64,000 nucleotides of DNA from Spirochaetales bacterium (GTDB lineage: Bacteria > Spirochaetota > Spirochaetia > JABMQR01), in the NCBI GenBank assembly GCA_018399255.1, contig JAGYPA010000010.1:25405-89404 (forward strand), read 5' to 3'. Under the pieces are notes generated by a model. That model was not told the origin of the DNA and did not search any database. It saw only the letters and a program-made list of their open reading frames with translations. A program made the translations under genes and the position numbers. Below, in pieces: positions 53,401 to 61,064 of the stretch (position 1 is its first letter; each line of letters opens with the position of its first letter).

Positions 53401-54889
53401 CAGCCATGCAGGCTTTTTCCGCAAAAGTTTCTACATCGAGCCCCATGGAATTGGCGAAGGTCTGAATAAACGAACCGGATCCGGAGGAGCAGGATTCATT
53501 CAGCTCAATATTTGTGATAATCCTGTCCTTGACAAATATCGCCTTCATATCCTGGCCGCCGATATCGAGAATGAAGGACACATCGGGTTCAAAAAAGCTG
53601 GCCCCCCGGAAATGAGCAATAGTCTCAACGTGACCTTCATCCAGGGTAAAGGCAAATTTTATAAGATCCTCACCATAACCGGTAACCGCCGAACGCGCTA
53701 TGGTAATATCGAGACCTTTTTCGACAAGCTCCCGGTGCAGCTGATTCAGCCCGTTCCAGACGGTCTCAACCGGGGTCCCTTTATTGGCTGAGTAGAAGGT
53801 ATAGGCCAATCGCCCGTCAGCATCTATCAGGACAATCTTGGTCGTAGTCGATCCCGAATCTATTCCCAGGAAGAAGTTCGCACCCCCGGCCGTCACATGG
53901 GAAGCTTCAGCCGCGTCTTCCAGTGCGACCGTCCTGAGCCGGCATGCAGATTTCTGCTCCTCCCACTGAACTTTTTCAGCCTTGTCGGCAAACAACGGTT
54001 CGAGCGAACTGCTCCGGAGCACTTTAATGCCGCGCGAGGCCTCAAGTTTCTCCAGCAGACGGCCAAAGGTAAGTGATTTGCCGTCCATTGCCGCCCTGAG
54101 GGCTGCCCCGGCCGCCGGAATTCTGTCGGGAGTCAATTTCGGATCAATCTCCAGCGGATCGACCGTATCCTCCTCACTGAATCCGACAACCTCGAGGAAC
54201 ATCCGCTTAAGTTCCGGCTGGTAATAGAAAGGACCGCCGGCAAAGAGCAGCTTTGGTGCTATCTTTACCCCTCTGGCCAGAGCACTGATTATCTGAAAAG
54301 CGACAGCCCGATAGATCGATGCGGCAATGTTCTGGGGAGAGACATCCCGGCTGATCAGGTTCTGAACATCTGTCTTAGCAAAAACTCCGCAGCGTGATGC
54401 AATATTGTAGACGGCAGTTTTGCGGGAAGCCGCTTCGCTCAGCTCCTCGACCGGGATATCCAGCAATGACGCCATCTGGTCAATAAAGGCTCCCGTTCCG
54501 CCTGCGCAGTTCCCGTTCATTCTGATGTCCGGCCGGAGAAGTTCGTCAAAGAAGATGATCTTGGCATCCTCTCCGCCAAGATCGATGAAGGTCCTGACCT
54601 CGGGCATCCAGGTTTTGATAACCTCCGCAGAGGCAGATACTTCCTGTACAAAGGGAATGCCGGCCCGTTCCGCTATTCCCATTCCTGCTGTCCCGGTAAA
54701 TAGAACCGAGATTCCAGTATCCTGCTGATGCTCTATCGGGATTTCACTGAGCATAGTCAGCAGGGTGCTGAACACTTCGGCATTATGACGCCGGTAATTT
54801 GAATAGAGGATCTTCGCTTCCGCGTCTGTGAGAACTATTTTAGCTGTAGTTGAACCTATATCTATGCCAAGCCGCAATCTGTCTGTCAT
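50486..54889 (-). CDS. Giant 2-hydroxyacyl-CoA dehydratase activase-like protein (two ASKHA domains plus dehydratase-like region)
   Basis: About 1467 residues. Two BadF/BcrA/HgdC-type ATPase domains occur in tandem. The first has GIDIGSTTAKIVL, NCAGGTGAFIDQMA and ASRCGVFAKTDVQNL; the second has GIDSGSTTTKIVL, SCSSGSGSFIQTFA and GSRCTVFMNSKVKQV. Each domain keeps the two cluster cysteines that, in dimeric HgdC, hold one [4Fe-4S] between subunits. A Cys-rich connector (CRGCENSCEI) and a long DUF2229/HgdB-like half follow. Such proteins are widespread in anaerobes without a proven reaction; ATP-driven low-potential electron transfer is likely. ATG 54889 has AAAGGG 7 nt upstream. Confidence 0.85.
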   Translation of the reverse strand: MTDRLRLGIDIGSTTAKIVLTDAEAKILYSNYRRHNAEVFSTLLTMLSEIPIEHQQDTGISVLFTGTAGMGIAERAGIPFVQEVSASAEVIKTWMPEVRTFIDLGGEDAKIIFFDELLRPDIRMNGNCAGGTGAFIDQMASLLDIPVEELSEAASRKTAVYNIASRCGVFAKTDVQNLISRDVSPQNIAASIYRAVAFQIISALARGVKIAPKLLFAGGPFYYQPELKRMFLEVVGFSEEDTVDPLEIDPKLTPDRIPAAGAALRAAMDGKSLTFGRLLEKLEASRGIKVLRSSSLEPLFADKAEKVQWEEQKSACRLRTVALEDAAEASHVTAGGANFFLGIDSGSTTTKIVLIDADGRLAYTFYSANKGTPVETVWNGLNQLHRELVEKGLDITIARSAVTGYGEDLIKFAFTLDEGHVETIAHFRGASFFEPDVSFILDIGGQDMKAIFVKDRIITNIELNESCSSGSGSFIQTFANSMGLDVETFAEKACMAAEPHDLGSRCTVFMNSKVKQVLREGGEIGDISAGLAYSVIRNCLNKVLKITDFAVLGPNIVVQGGTFRNPAVLRAMELVTGRSVIRPDRAELMGAWGAALMARDAYLQKPETSTFPAWEDLRTALNYEKKTAVCRGCENSCEITILSYPGRLNSGRLNFDGRVQRFFTGNKCEKVFSNQPAGTRKGENLAAFKRELLFNRPAKPELIAPGLRIGIPRVLNMWEDYPFWATLFTEVGCEVVLSDVSTLGLAEKGYSSVMSENICFPAKITNGHIINLAEKKVDRIFYPKVRYTANEYSNVINKYNCPIVTGYPQVIESSINPEGTYGIPFDAPPVSFHDRGLLRKACTDYLLSIGILRELIDPAVRKAVRVQKEYRRLVREEAARIIANAVKEDRRVILLAGRPYHMDALVNMKIPSIISDLGFDVITEDSVPRPARDLLPKVHVLTQWTLHNRLFHAAHYAGRHKHIELIQLNSFGCGPDALTTDEVKSILNEYGKNPTLIKIDEMTSPGSVRLRIRSLIESLKLKPPQSPLERIPRLETRIFGKRDKQLTVLAPQFSPFYTDFIIAAYRHQGYKIEILPMGDRESIELGLRYSNNDICYPATIVIGDILKALRSGRYDLTQVAVGLTQTGGQCRASSYVSLLKRALLKAGYDTIPVVTASTTTRGKRSMNEQPGFRVRTLPFAMTALYGLIFGDVMAKLYYYASVREIKKGSAMLLVNKYIELGKTMIHHRARKNMFKLIHQAVDEFNRLPMDHSSRPKVGIVGEIYVKFNPFGNLHTADWLISRGIQPEVPPLIDFFLIPLMSTPYNARNNIEKVKYAVIHLLSRAERFVNRLFSQANSAMDHFNGKLTPFHPISKMAAKASLVIDLINQFGETWLLAGDIATFAEEGVNTIVCLQPFGCIANHVIARGIERKMKDLYPDLNLLFLDMDSGMSEVNVANRMEFIVDGLKQRERALAARPSAKVPLISGL

Positions 54890-54917
54890 ATTACAACCCT
54901 TTCCGCAAGGAATGTAC

Positions 54918-54947
54918 ATCATATACTATTGCATATCCTTAGCACAA
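54918..54947 (-). promoter_or_regulatory. Probable promoter of the activase-like gene
   Basis: Minus strand: TTGTGC (54947-54942), 18-bp spacer, TATGAT (54923-54918). The -35 is poor; the -10 has one mismatch. Confidence 0.4.
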
Positions 54948-55089
54948 GTATCAGCCGACGCTGAGGTACCGAGACATGCTGAGAAACCGATGTACCGCTG
55001 CAGACTGATGCCTTGAAACTCCCGCCATTTCCGTATATCATTGCCTGAGGGTCAGGAAGGGACACAAGACATATATCAAGGAGCTGAAC

Positions 55090-56139
55090 ATGGCAAACAC
55101 CTATGTTCCGAAGGCTTACGTCAAAGCAGATGACGGAGTCAATCCTGAACTTGTTCCCGGGAAAAAACTCTATACTGGAGCGGCAATACCTGCTGTCGGT
55201 ATGGGAACATTTGGTTCAGACCGCTTTTCCGCGGAAAAAATTGCCGATGCCGTAGTGGGTGCTGCAGAAATCGGGTTCCGCCACTTCGACTGCGCCTCCG
55301 TCTACGGCAACGAAGATCTCATCGGTTTATCCCTGCAGTCAATTATGGCTGGAGGCGTTCCCAGGGAAGAACTCTGGATCACCTCAAAAGTATGGAACAA
55401 CATGCACGGTGAGGGAAAAGTTATTGAATCATGTAAAAAGACCCTCCAGGATCTTAAGCTGGACTATCTGGATCTCTACCTGGTGCACTGGCCGTTCCCC
55501 AATTTCCACCCGCCGGGATGCGCTCCCGACTACCGCAGCCCCGACGCCCAGGCCTATATCCATGAAGACTTCATGAAAACCTGGCGACAGATGGAGCTGC
55601 TCGTCGATAGGGGACTTGTCCGTCATATCGGAACCTCCAACATGACCATCCCGAAGCTGAAGCTGGTTATCCGCGATGCCCGTATCCAGCCGGCCTGCAA
55701 CGAGATGGAGCTTCACCCACATTTCCAGCAGCAGGAATTTTTTCAGTTCTGCCTCGATAACCGCATCCAGCCCATCGGATTCTCACCCATCGGATCCCCT
55801 ACCCGGCCTGATCGCGACAAAACGGCCCAGGATACCGTGGATATCGAAGATCCTGTCATCCAGAAAATCGCCGGACGCCTGCAGGTTCACCCTGCCGTGG
55901 TCTGCATCAAATGGGCTGTACAGCGGGGTCAGATTCCGGTGCCTTTCTCGGTACGCCGGCATGAGTATCTGGGAAACCTGCGCTGTTCGGTAGAAAATCC
56001 GCTGACCGAAGACGAAATGAAGCAGATAGCCGGTATCGACAAAAACTGCCGCCTGATTAAGGGACAGGTTTTTCTCTGGAAGGACAATCAGTCCTGGGAA
56101 GACCTCTGGGATCTTGACGGAACCATAACCCCTCCCTGA
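55090..56139 (+). CDS. Aldo/keto reductase
   Basis: A 349-residue AKR barrel enzyme with the catalytic tetrad Asp67 (FDCAS), Tyr72 (VYGNE), Lys100 (TSKVW) and His133 (LVHWP). The C-terminal VPFSVRRHEYLGNL is the NADPH-binding loop region, and CNEMELHPHFQQ is a family block. It reduces sugar or aldehyde carbonyls with NAD(P)H. AAGGAG lies 6-7 nt before the ATG. Substrate cannot be told. Confidence 0.93.
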   Translation: MANTYVPKAYVKADDGVNPELVPGKKLYTGAAIPAVGMGTFGSDRFSAEKIADAVVGAAEIGFRHFDCASVYGNEDLIGLSLQSIMAGGVPREELWITSKVWNNMHGEGKVIESCKKTLQDLKLDYLDLYLVHWPFPNFHPPGCAPDYRSPDAQAYIHEDFMKTWRQMELLVDRGLVRHIGTSNMTIPKLKLVIRDARIQPACNEMELHPHFQQQEFFQFCLDNRIQPIGFSPIGSPTRPDRDKTAQDTVDIEDPVIQKIAGRLQVHPAVVCIKWAVQRGQIPVPFSVRRHEYLGNLRCSVENPLTEDEMKQIAGIDKNCRLIKGQVFLWKDNQSWEDLWDLDGTITPP

Positions 56140-56171
56140 TTCCAACATCCCCGATCTCCCTTATTCTATCC

Positions 56172-56208
56172 TGCCTGAAGCGAATGGGTCGAAAGCCCGC
56201 TTCAGGCA
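56172..56208. other. Strong hairpin downstream of the aldo/keto reductase gene
   Basis: TGCCTGAAGC and GCTTCAGGCA pair perfectly over 10 bp, with an inner GGG/CCC stem. No T-tract, so likely a 3' stabiliser or rho-blocking structure rather than a canonical terminator. Confidence 0.5.
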
Positions 56209-56252
56209 GACTCGTACTTGTACATCAAGCCGACTTATGATATCGAATAGAT

Positions 56253-57245
56253 ATGGGCACTCCCGATATTACATCTAAAATCACCGCTACGGTTATCTCC
56301 TTGAACGGACCTTATGAGGTTGATAAAATTACTGCCCCGTTTGCTCAGACCATCAGCAAAATTGAATCCGCCTATGCTGAACTCTCTTCCATCAGCCGAT
56401 ACCGGAATACCTACAACAGCACCTGGGCCTTTTCGTATGCCTTCAGCCGCATGCATGCCCTTGCCAATCAGCTGTTCAGCCTCGAGGTCAGCGAAAAAAT
56501 TGCCGTGTATGCCGGCAGCTTCAAAAATCGCAGCCGGAAGCAGGATATCCTGAAAAAATATGAAAAAATAACCGATAATCTCTCAGATTTAATCAGAAAA
56601 ACCGGAACCTCCCAGAAGCTTTACCGCACAACAATCTGGCTTATTTCCCTGGCCGAAGGAGTTATTTCCCTGATTATTGTCATGCTGATAACGGAATTTG
56701 CCGCCATATTTAACCGGGCAGTCTCTCTGCCCCAGCTGAGCCTGCTGTTTCTGGGAGTTTTCGGGTCCTTACGGCTGATTCTCGAACGGCTGAAAACCCG
56801 CTTCCTGCAGAATTGGCGCTGGACGCGCTATCAGGACAGTGTAGACCAGGCCTTCGGCAGTATTGCCGCGGCAGCGGGAATATCCTGCATATTAGCCTAC
56901 CATATACGTCAGGGCACCTTTCTTGACCAGATCGACGATCTCCTCGAAGTAGGCCTCTCCCTGCTGCACGAAAAACCGACCCCCGAGGAACGACGTTCGC
57001 GCCGGGCCGCCCATCGCTCGGCAAGACTCCTCGCCGAACAGCGGGAACGGCTCGAGAAGCTGCAGGGGCCCCAGCCTCATCAATCCCACAGCCAGATGCA
57101 GCTCATCATCCCGGGGGCCCCTCCAGCAGAAAACGAAACCAGCCTCGCCGTATCGCCCCCCGGAAAGGCCAGGTCCCCTGGTAAGGCCAGACGGATCGGG
57201 GTCGGCCTGATTAAAACCCTGCGCATAAAACGCCCCGAAAAATGA
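56253..57245 (+). CDS. Membrane protein of unknown function with two transmembrane helices
   Basis: 330 residues. A soluble helical N-terminal half of about 125 residues is followed by hydrophobic segments near 128-150 and 160-175, then a cytoplasmic-type Arg-rich region (EERRSRRAAHRSARLLAEQRE) and a Pro/Ala tail with GKARSPGKARR repeats. No family recognised. No Shine-Dalgarno; TTGTAC, 17 bp, TATCGA then 6 nt to the ATG is a weak match to the leaderless layout seen elsewhere. Confidence 0.7.
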   Translation: MGTPDITSKITATVISLNGPYEVDKITAPFAQTISKIESAYAELSSISRYRNTYNSTWAFSYAFSRMHALANQLFSLEVSEKIAVYAGSFKNRSRKQDILKKYEKITDNLSDLIRKTGTSQKLYRTTIWLISLAEGVISLIIVMLITEFAAIFNRAVSLPQLSLLFLGVFGSLRLILERLKTRFLQNWRWTRYQDSVDQAFGSIAAAAGISCILAYHIRQGTFLDQIDDLLEVGLSLLHEKPTPEERRSRRAAHRSARLLAEQRERLEKLQGPQPHQSHSQMQLIIPGAPPAENETSLAVSPPGKARSPGKARRIGVGLIKTLRIKRPEK

Positions 57246-57247
57246 TC

Positions 57248-57276
57248 TTGATTAACAGGCAATCCAATATTATACT
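57248..57276 (+). promoter_or_regulatory. Promoter of the decayed lipoprotein gene
   Basis: TTGATT at 57248-57253, 17-bp spacer, TATACT at 57271-57276. Predicted start about 57283, the first base of palindromic element copy 4. Confidence 0.65.
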
Positions 57277-57283
57277 GATTACA

Positions 57284-57321
57284 GAGCCGATTTCAAAATG
57301 ATTTCATTTTGAAATTTCCTC
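57284..57321 (+). repeat. Leader palindromic element, copy 4
   Basis: GAGCCGATTTC, then TTTCAAAATGA-TT-TCATTTTGAAA as a perfect inner stem, closing with ATTTCCTC. As at copy 1 it begins where transcription should start. Confidence 0.75.
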
Positions 57322-57339
57322 TACATAACAAAAAGTTTG

Positions 57340-57396
57340 ACTGCCTGCCAGTGTAAGTCATTTCCGGAACCTGAGTTTAACGGAAAGGCAGACAGT
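57340..57396 (+). promoter_or_regulatory. Second leader hairpin before the lipoprotein gene
   Basis: ACTGCCTGCC (57340-57349) pairs with GGCAGACAGT (57387-57396) with one mismatch, enclosing TTTCCG/CGGAAA (57361-57366 with 57381-57386). It ends directly before the GAGGTG ribosome-binding site of the GTG start at 57410. Confidence 0.5.
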
Positions 57397-57409
57397 TGCG
57401 AGGTGTAAA

Positions 57410-58977
57410 GTGAAATTAAAAAAAGTAGTCTCTGTATCCATACTTCTGGCAGCGGTACTGTTTCTCGGCAGCTGCGGAATCATCTATTTCGGTAATACCG
57501 ATGACGATCTGGCCGATCTCGCCGCTTTCGCCTCAGGCCTCGACGCCGTTGCCAGAACCATAGCCGACGACTCAGCCCTGACCGAAACCCCTTCGGCCCG
57601 AACAGTCAACCCGTTGCTTGATGAAAATCAGAATGAACTGCCTTACAGCACGACAAGCGGTGGTCCGGTTACTATCTATAAGACTCCTCATGAAACATAC
57701 ACAGAGACTTGACGGGCCAACAGTAATCTAATCCATGTTCCGGGAAGCAATGATAAACTTCACCAATTTCTACGGAAATCCATCACTGACTGCCTACTTC
57801 ACCATGCAGCCCGGAAAATGATGACACCCACTACCGTATCAAACTCTGGACCTATGACGGTGCGGACTTCCTGCTCAACTTTGTTTATGAAGAATACCTT
57901 GTGACAAAAACCGCCTGGACAGCACTGAACGAAAATGGCGAAGAGGGCTTTATTGACTATTACGACCGGATGACAGACGGATCAAAGATTGATCACTTCT
58001 ACTATGAGTTCCCTGACTGGAGCACTTTTCATCAAATCCCTCAGTCTACAATATCGATATTCCCGAAATGCCCGGAAACCTGGACGACTACACCTTTACC
58101 ATAAGCAGCAGCTGGCCGACCCCCTCCATTTTCCATGAGGATACAGGTATCACTGCCGGAGCGGGATGTCACCGGCACCTACTACAACTACAAGGAGGCA
58201 CCGGCAACTATCGGGGCCACGTCAGCCCCGATCCTCGGGAAACAGCCCGGGCAGTCTCAAGCAGCTCCGATTTTGAGTCAGTAACCTACTATTCGGAATT
58301 TGAAGGTTGCCGACGACAAAGAAGAACGAGAAAATGGCGGTCTTCAGCCTCAGGAAGTAAAAAATAGTAACTGGCAATTACGCCAGAAACAACCCGGACC
58401 CACGAAACGTATGATGAAGATAAGCTTCTGGAAGAAAGATCGTCCACCAGTCTCACCACCTTCTCCTGGAGGACTCGAATCCCCTGGCAGCACATAACCC
58501 GGGATCTCTGACCGCATCTGGAGAAATAACGGTTGTGGACCATGCCAGAAGGAGTCTACTACGCCGGTTCCCAGGTGAGCCAGCAATCAAACCGGAAAAC
58601 CTGGATGAGAGCGGCCCAGGTTGCAAGGGGCAGAGATTACAGCGGAATTATGGAAATATCCTGGAGATGGTCCTCCTGGACGAAACCTACAACGTCACCT
58701 TCAACGGAAAGAAATTCAAAATGACCTCAACCGGCGGCTACAACTCGTCCCGGACGGCAGCTGACCGCGGAATAAAGGGCAGTGAAATCGAACTGGACCT
58801 GGTCAGCCTCAATACGAACTTCACCCTCGATCTGCCGGCAGGCAGCCGGTTTACAGGCGGCTACTTCAACGGCAAACTTGCCAAGACAATCGGTTTACAA
58901 ACCGCGGAGAAAGCGACATTGAAATAACTGGCGGCACGGTATTCCTGGACGGGAAAGCCTGGGATCCGGGAAAATAG
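57410..58977 (+). pseudogene. Decayed lipoprotein gene with multiple frameshifts
   Basis: The start (GTG, residues MKLKKVVSVSILL, lipobox LGSC) is intact for 100 codons to a stop at 57712. Coding sense then continues in changing frames: FREAMINFTNFYG (from 57735), ENDDTHYRIKLWTYDG (about 57810), SSNPSVYNIDIPEMPGN (about 58030), DVTGTYYNYKEAPATIG (about 58165), LDETYNVTFNGKKFKM (about 58675) and DIEITGGTVFLDGKAWDPGK ending at TAG 58975-58977. At least five indels are needed to join them. Original product: a secreted beta-rich lipoprotein of roughly 500 residues, function unknown. Promoter and leader look intact, so decay may be recent; sequencing error is the alternative. Confidence 0.75.
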
Positions 58978-59029
58978 CGAAGTACCGCTATTTTCGAGTA
59001 CGGGAAAATAGCGAAGTACCGCTATCTTC
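58968..59029. repeat. Tandem pair of hairpin units between convergent transcripts
   Basis: A unit starting CGGGAAAATAGCGAAGTACC occurs twice with a 33-base period (58968-58996 and 59001-59029; last copy has one change). Each folds as GAAAATAGCG, 6-nt loop, CGCTATTTTC. The first contains the stop codon of the decayed gene; the second ends 15 nt before the stop of the minus-strand permease. Probably bidirectional transcript-end structures. Confidence 0.75.
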
Positions 59030-59043
59030 CTCATAATGGATGC

Positions 59044-59997
59044 TTATTTATCCTCGATGGCAAACGATGTGCCCAAAGCCGAAGGCGGTGAGTAGGTTCC
59101 CCGCCTCTTGCGGCCAAGCAGGGTCATAACGGCCAATACAATAATGGTAACAATATAGGGAGCCATATTGAGGAAGGATGCCGGAATTACCGTACCCGCG
59201 GCCTGCAGCCGGAACTGGATAGCATTTATCCCGCCGAACAGCACCGCCCCGAAAATAGCCCTGCTCGGATTCCAGCCGGCAAAAATAACCAGGGCAATAA
59301 CAATCCAGCCCCGTCCGCCGGTAACATTTTCCGACCAGCCGGGAGTATAGCCCAAGGTCAGGTGAGCACCGCCAAGCCCGACAAGCATCCCGCCCACAGC
59401 CGTATAGATATAGCGGATCCCGGCAACCGGAATACCCATCGCAGAAGCAGTCCGGGGATTCTCGCCTACAGCCCGGAGGGTAAGTCCCGAACGGGTCTTG
59501 AACATGAATATCCAGGCCGCAGGCACCACAATGAACAACAGCAGCGTCATAATATCCTGATTAAAAAACGCTGCCAAAATCGGAATATCCCCCAGCACGG
59601 GAACAGAAATATCGGAAAAGCTCTTCGCACTCATGCCGGCCAGATTGCGCCCGTTAGAGGCAGGTCCCAGCCGCTGTCCGAGATAACTGGCCAGCCCGGT
59701 TCCGAACAGCGTAATGCTCAAACCGCTTACCACCTGATTAGCCCGCATAGTAATCGAGAGAAAGGCATGGATCAGGGACAGTCCTGCTCCCACCGCCATA
59801 GCAACGATAACGGCAAGCAGAAGACTGCCGGTATAGAATGAAACAGAAAACGCGGCCAGCGCGCTCATCATCATCATCCCCTCAACCCCCAGGTTGAGAA
59901 TGCCCGACCGTTCAGTATAAATCTCACCAAGGGTAGCATAGAGAAGCGAAGTACCTGCCCCGAGGGTCACTGCCAGCAAAGTTGTAATAAGCTGCAT
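59044..59997 (-). CDS. Nucleoside-type ABC transporter permease (NupQ/BmpD-associated)
   Basis: A 317-residue RbsC-family inner-membrane permease with the conserved start LGEIYTERSGILNLGVEGMMM, followed by AVGENPRTASAMGIPV in the coupling region. The usual partner of a second permease and a double ATPase in BMP-dependent nucleoside importers. Its start overlaps the stop of the upstream permease by one base. Confidence 0.9.
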   Translation of the reverse strand: MQLITTLLAVTLGAGTSLLYATLGEIYTERSGILNLGVEGMMMMSALAAFSVSFYTGSLLLAVIVAMAVGAGLSLIHAFLSITMRANQVVSGLSITLFGTGLASYLGQRLGPASNGRNLAGMSAKSFSDISVPVLGDIPILAAFFNQDIMTLLLFIVVPAAWIFMFKTRSGLTLRAVGENPRTASAMGIPVAGIRYIYTAVGGMLVGLGGAHLTLGYTPGWSENVTGGRGWIVIALVIFAGWNPSRAIFGAVLFGGINAIQFRLQAAGTVIPASFLNMAPYIVTIIVLAVMTLLGRKRRGTYSPPSALGTSFAIEDK

Positions 59998-61064
59998 TAT
60001 ACCACCTCCTCCTGCACAACCGCTTTAAGCCGGTAATCGGAAAAAATTGTTCCTGCCAGAAGCGGAAAGAGCAGCAGCCCCTGCAGCACCAGCCCCATCG
60101 AAGCGGGAAGCCCCATCATCATCTGAATCTGATCGCCTCCGACAAGAATCCCTCCCATGACAACCGCAACAAACACCACCGCAATCGGATTCAGCTGCGC
60201 CATCCAGGCAATTATAATCGCGGTAAATCCATACCCCATATCAATACCCTTCATGAGACGATGCTGAATCGCCGTCACTTCAGTCGCACCGGCCAGACCG
60301 CTCAGAGCCCCGGAAACCAGCAGCACCAGGACGATATTCCGGGAAATATTAACCCCCTGAACCCTGGCAGCCCGCTTATTGAGACCAATCATCTTGATCT
60401 CGAACCCCCATTTGGTACGATAGAGAACAAACCAGAGCAGAAGAGCGGCAATCAGCGCTATCAGCAGCCCCCAATGGGCGCGACCGGCAATACGGGGAAG
60501 CCAGGCCTCACGCGGGAACGGACGGGTACCCGGAAACCCGAACCCCTCCGGATCCCGCCACGGACCATAATAGAGATATTCGGCAAAGAGAATCGCGATA
60601 TAATTCATCATCAGGGTAGTCAGAGTTTCATCCACCCCCCAGCCGGCTTTCATAATTGCCGGAATTCCCGCCCAGATTGCACCGGTAATCATCCCCATAA
60701 GCAAGCCTATAGGAAGCAGCAGCTGCACCGGCAGAAAATTCCAGAAAATCATGACCCAGGAAGTACCGATAGCGCCCCAGATAAACTGACCTTCAGCCCC
60801 GATATTCCAGAAACGCAGACGAAAGGCAATGGAGACCCCCAACCCGGTGAGCGTGAGCGGAATCGCCTTTACCAGCGTCTCGGTAAAGCCCGACCAGCTC
60901 CCGAACGCCCCCCGAGCCATATAGATATAGGTCTTAAGAGGATTTGCCCCGGAAGCCGCCAGAACTATCGCACCAAGCAGAAGAGACACACCGAACGAAA
61001 TAATCGGAACAAACAGCAGCACCTTCCGGGAGCGTGATTCACGTTTTTCAAGTACCAGTCTCAT
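59997..61064 (-). CDS. Nucleoside-type ABC transporter permease (NupP-like)
   Basis: A 355-residue permease. LVKAIPLTLTGLGVSIAFRLRFWNIG and GLNKRAARVQGVN are characteristic of the first permease of this importer class. About eight to ten hydrophobic segments. The start overlaps the ATPase gene stop (ATGA), so the three genes are translationally coupled. Confidence 0.9.
   Translation of the reverse strand: MRLVLEKRESRSRKVLLFVPIISFGVSLLLGAIVLAASGANPLKTYIYMARGAFGSWSGFTETLVKAIPLTLTGLGVSIAFRLRFWNIGAEGQFIWGAIGTSWVMIFWNFLPVQLLLPIGLLMGMITGAIWAGIPAIMKAGWGVDETLTTLMMNYIAILFAEYLYYGPWRDPEGFGFPGTRPFPREAWLPRIAGRAHWGLLIALIAALLLWFVLYRTKWGFEIKMIGLNKRAARVQGVNISRNIVLVLLVSGALSGLAGATEVTAIQHRLMKGIDMGYGFTAIIIAWMAQLNPIAVVFVAVVMGGILVGGDQIQMMMGLPASMGLVLQGLLLFPLLAGTIFSDYRLKAVVQEEVV

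Noticed and set aside
58462..58500. GACTCGAATCCCC resembling a tRNA T-arm
   Set aside because: No acceptor, D or anticodon arms around it; it belongs to the decayed lipoprotein gene.
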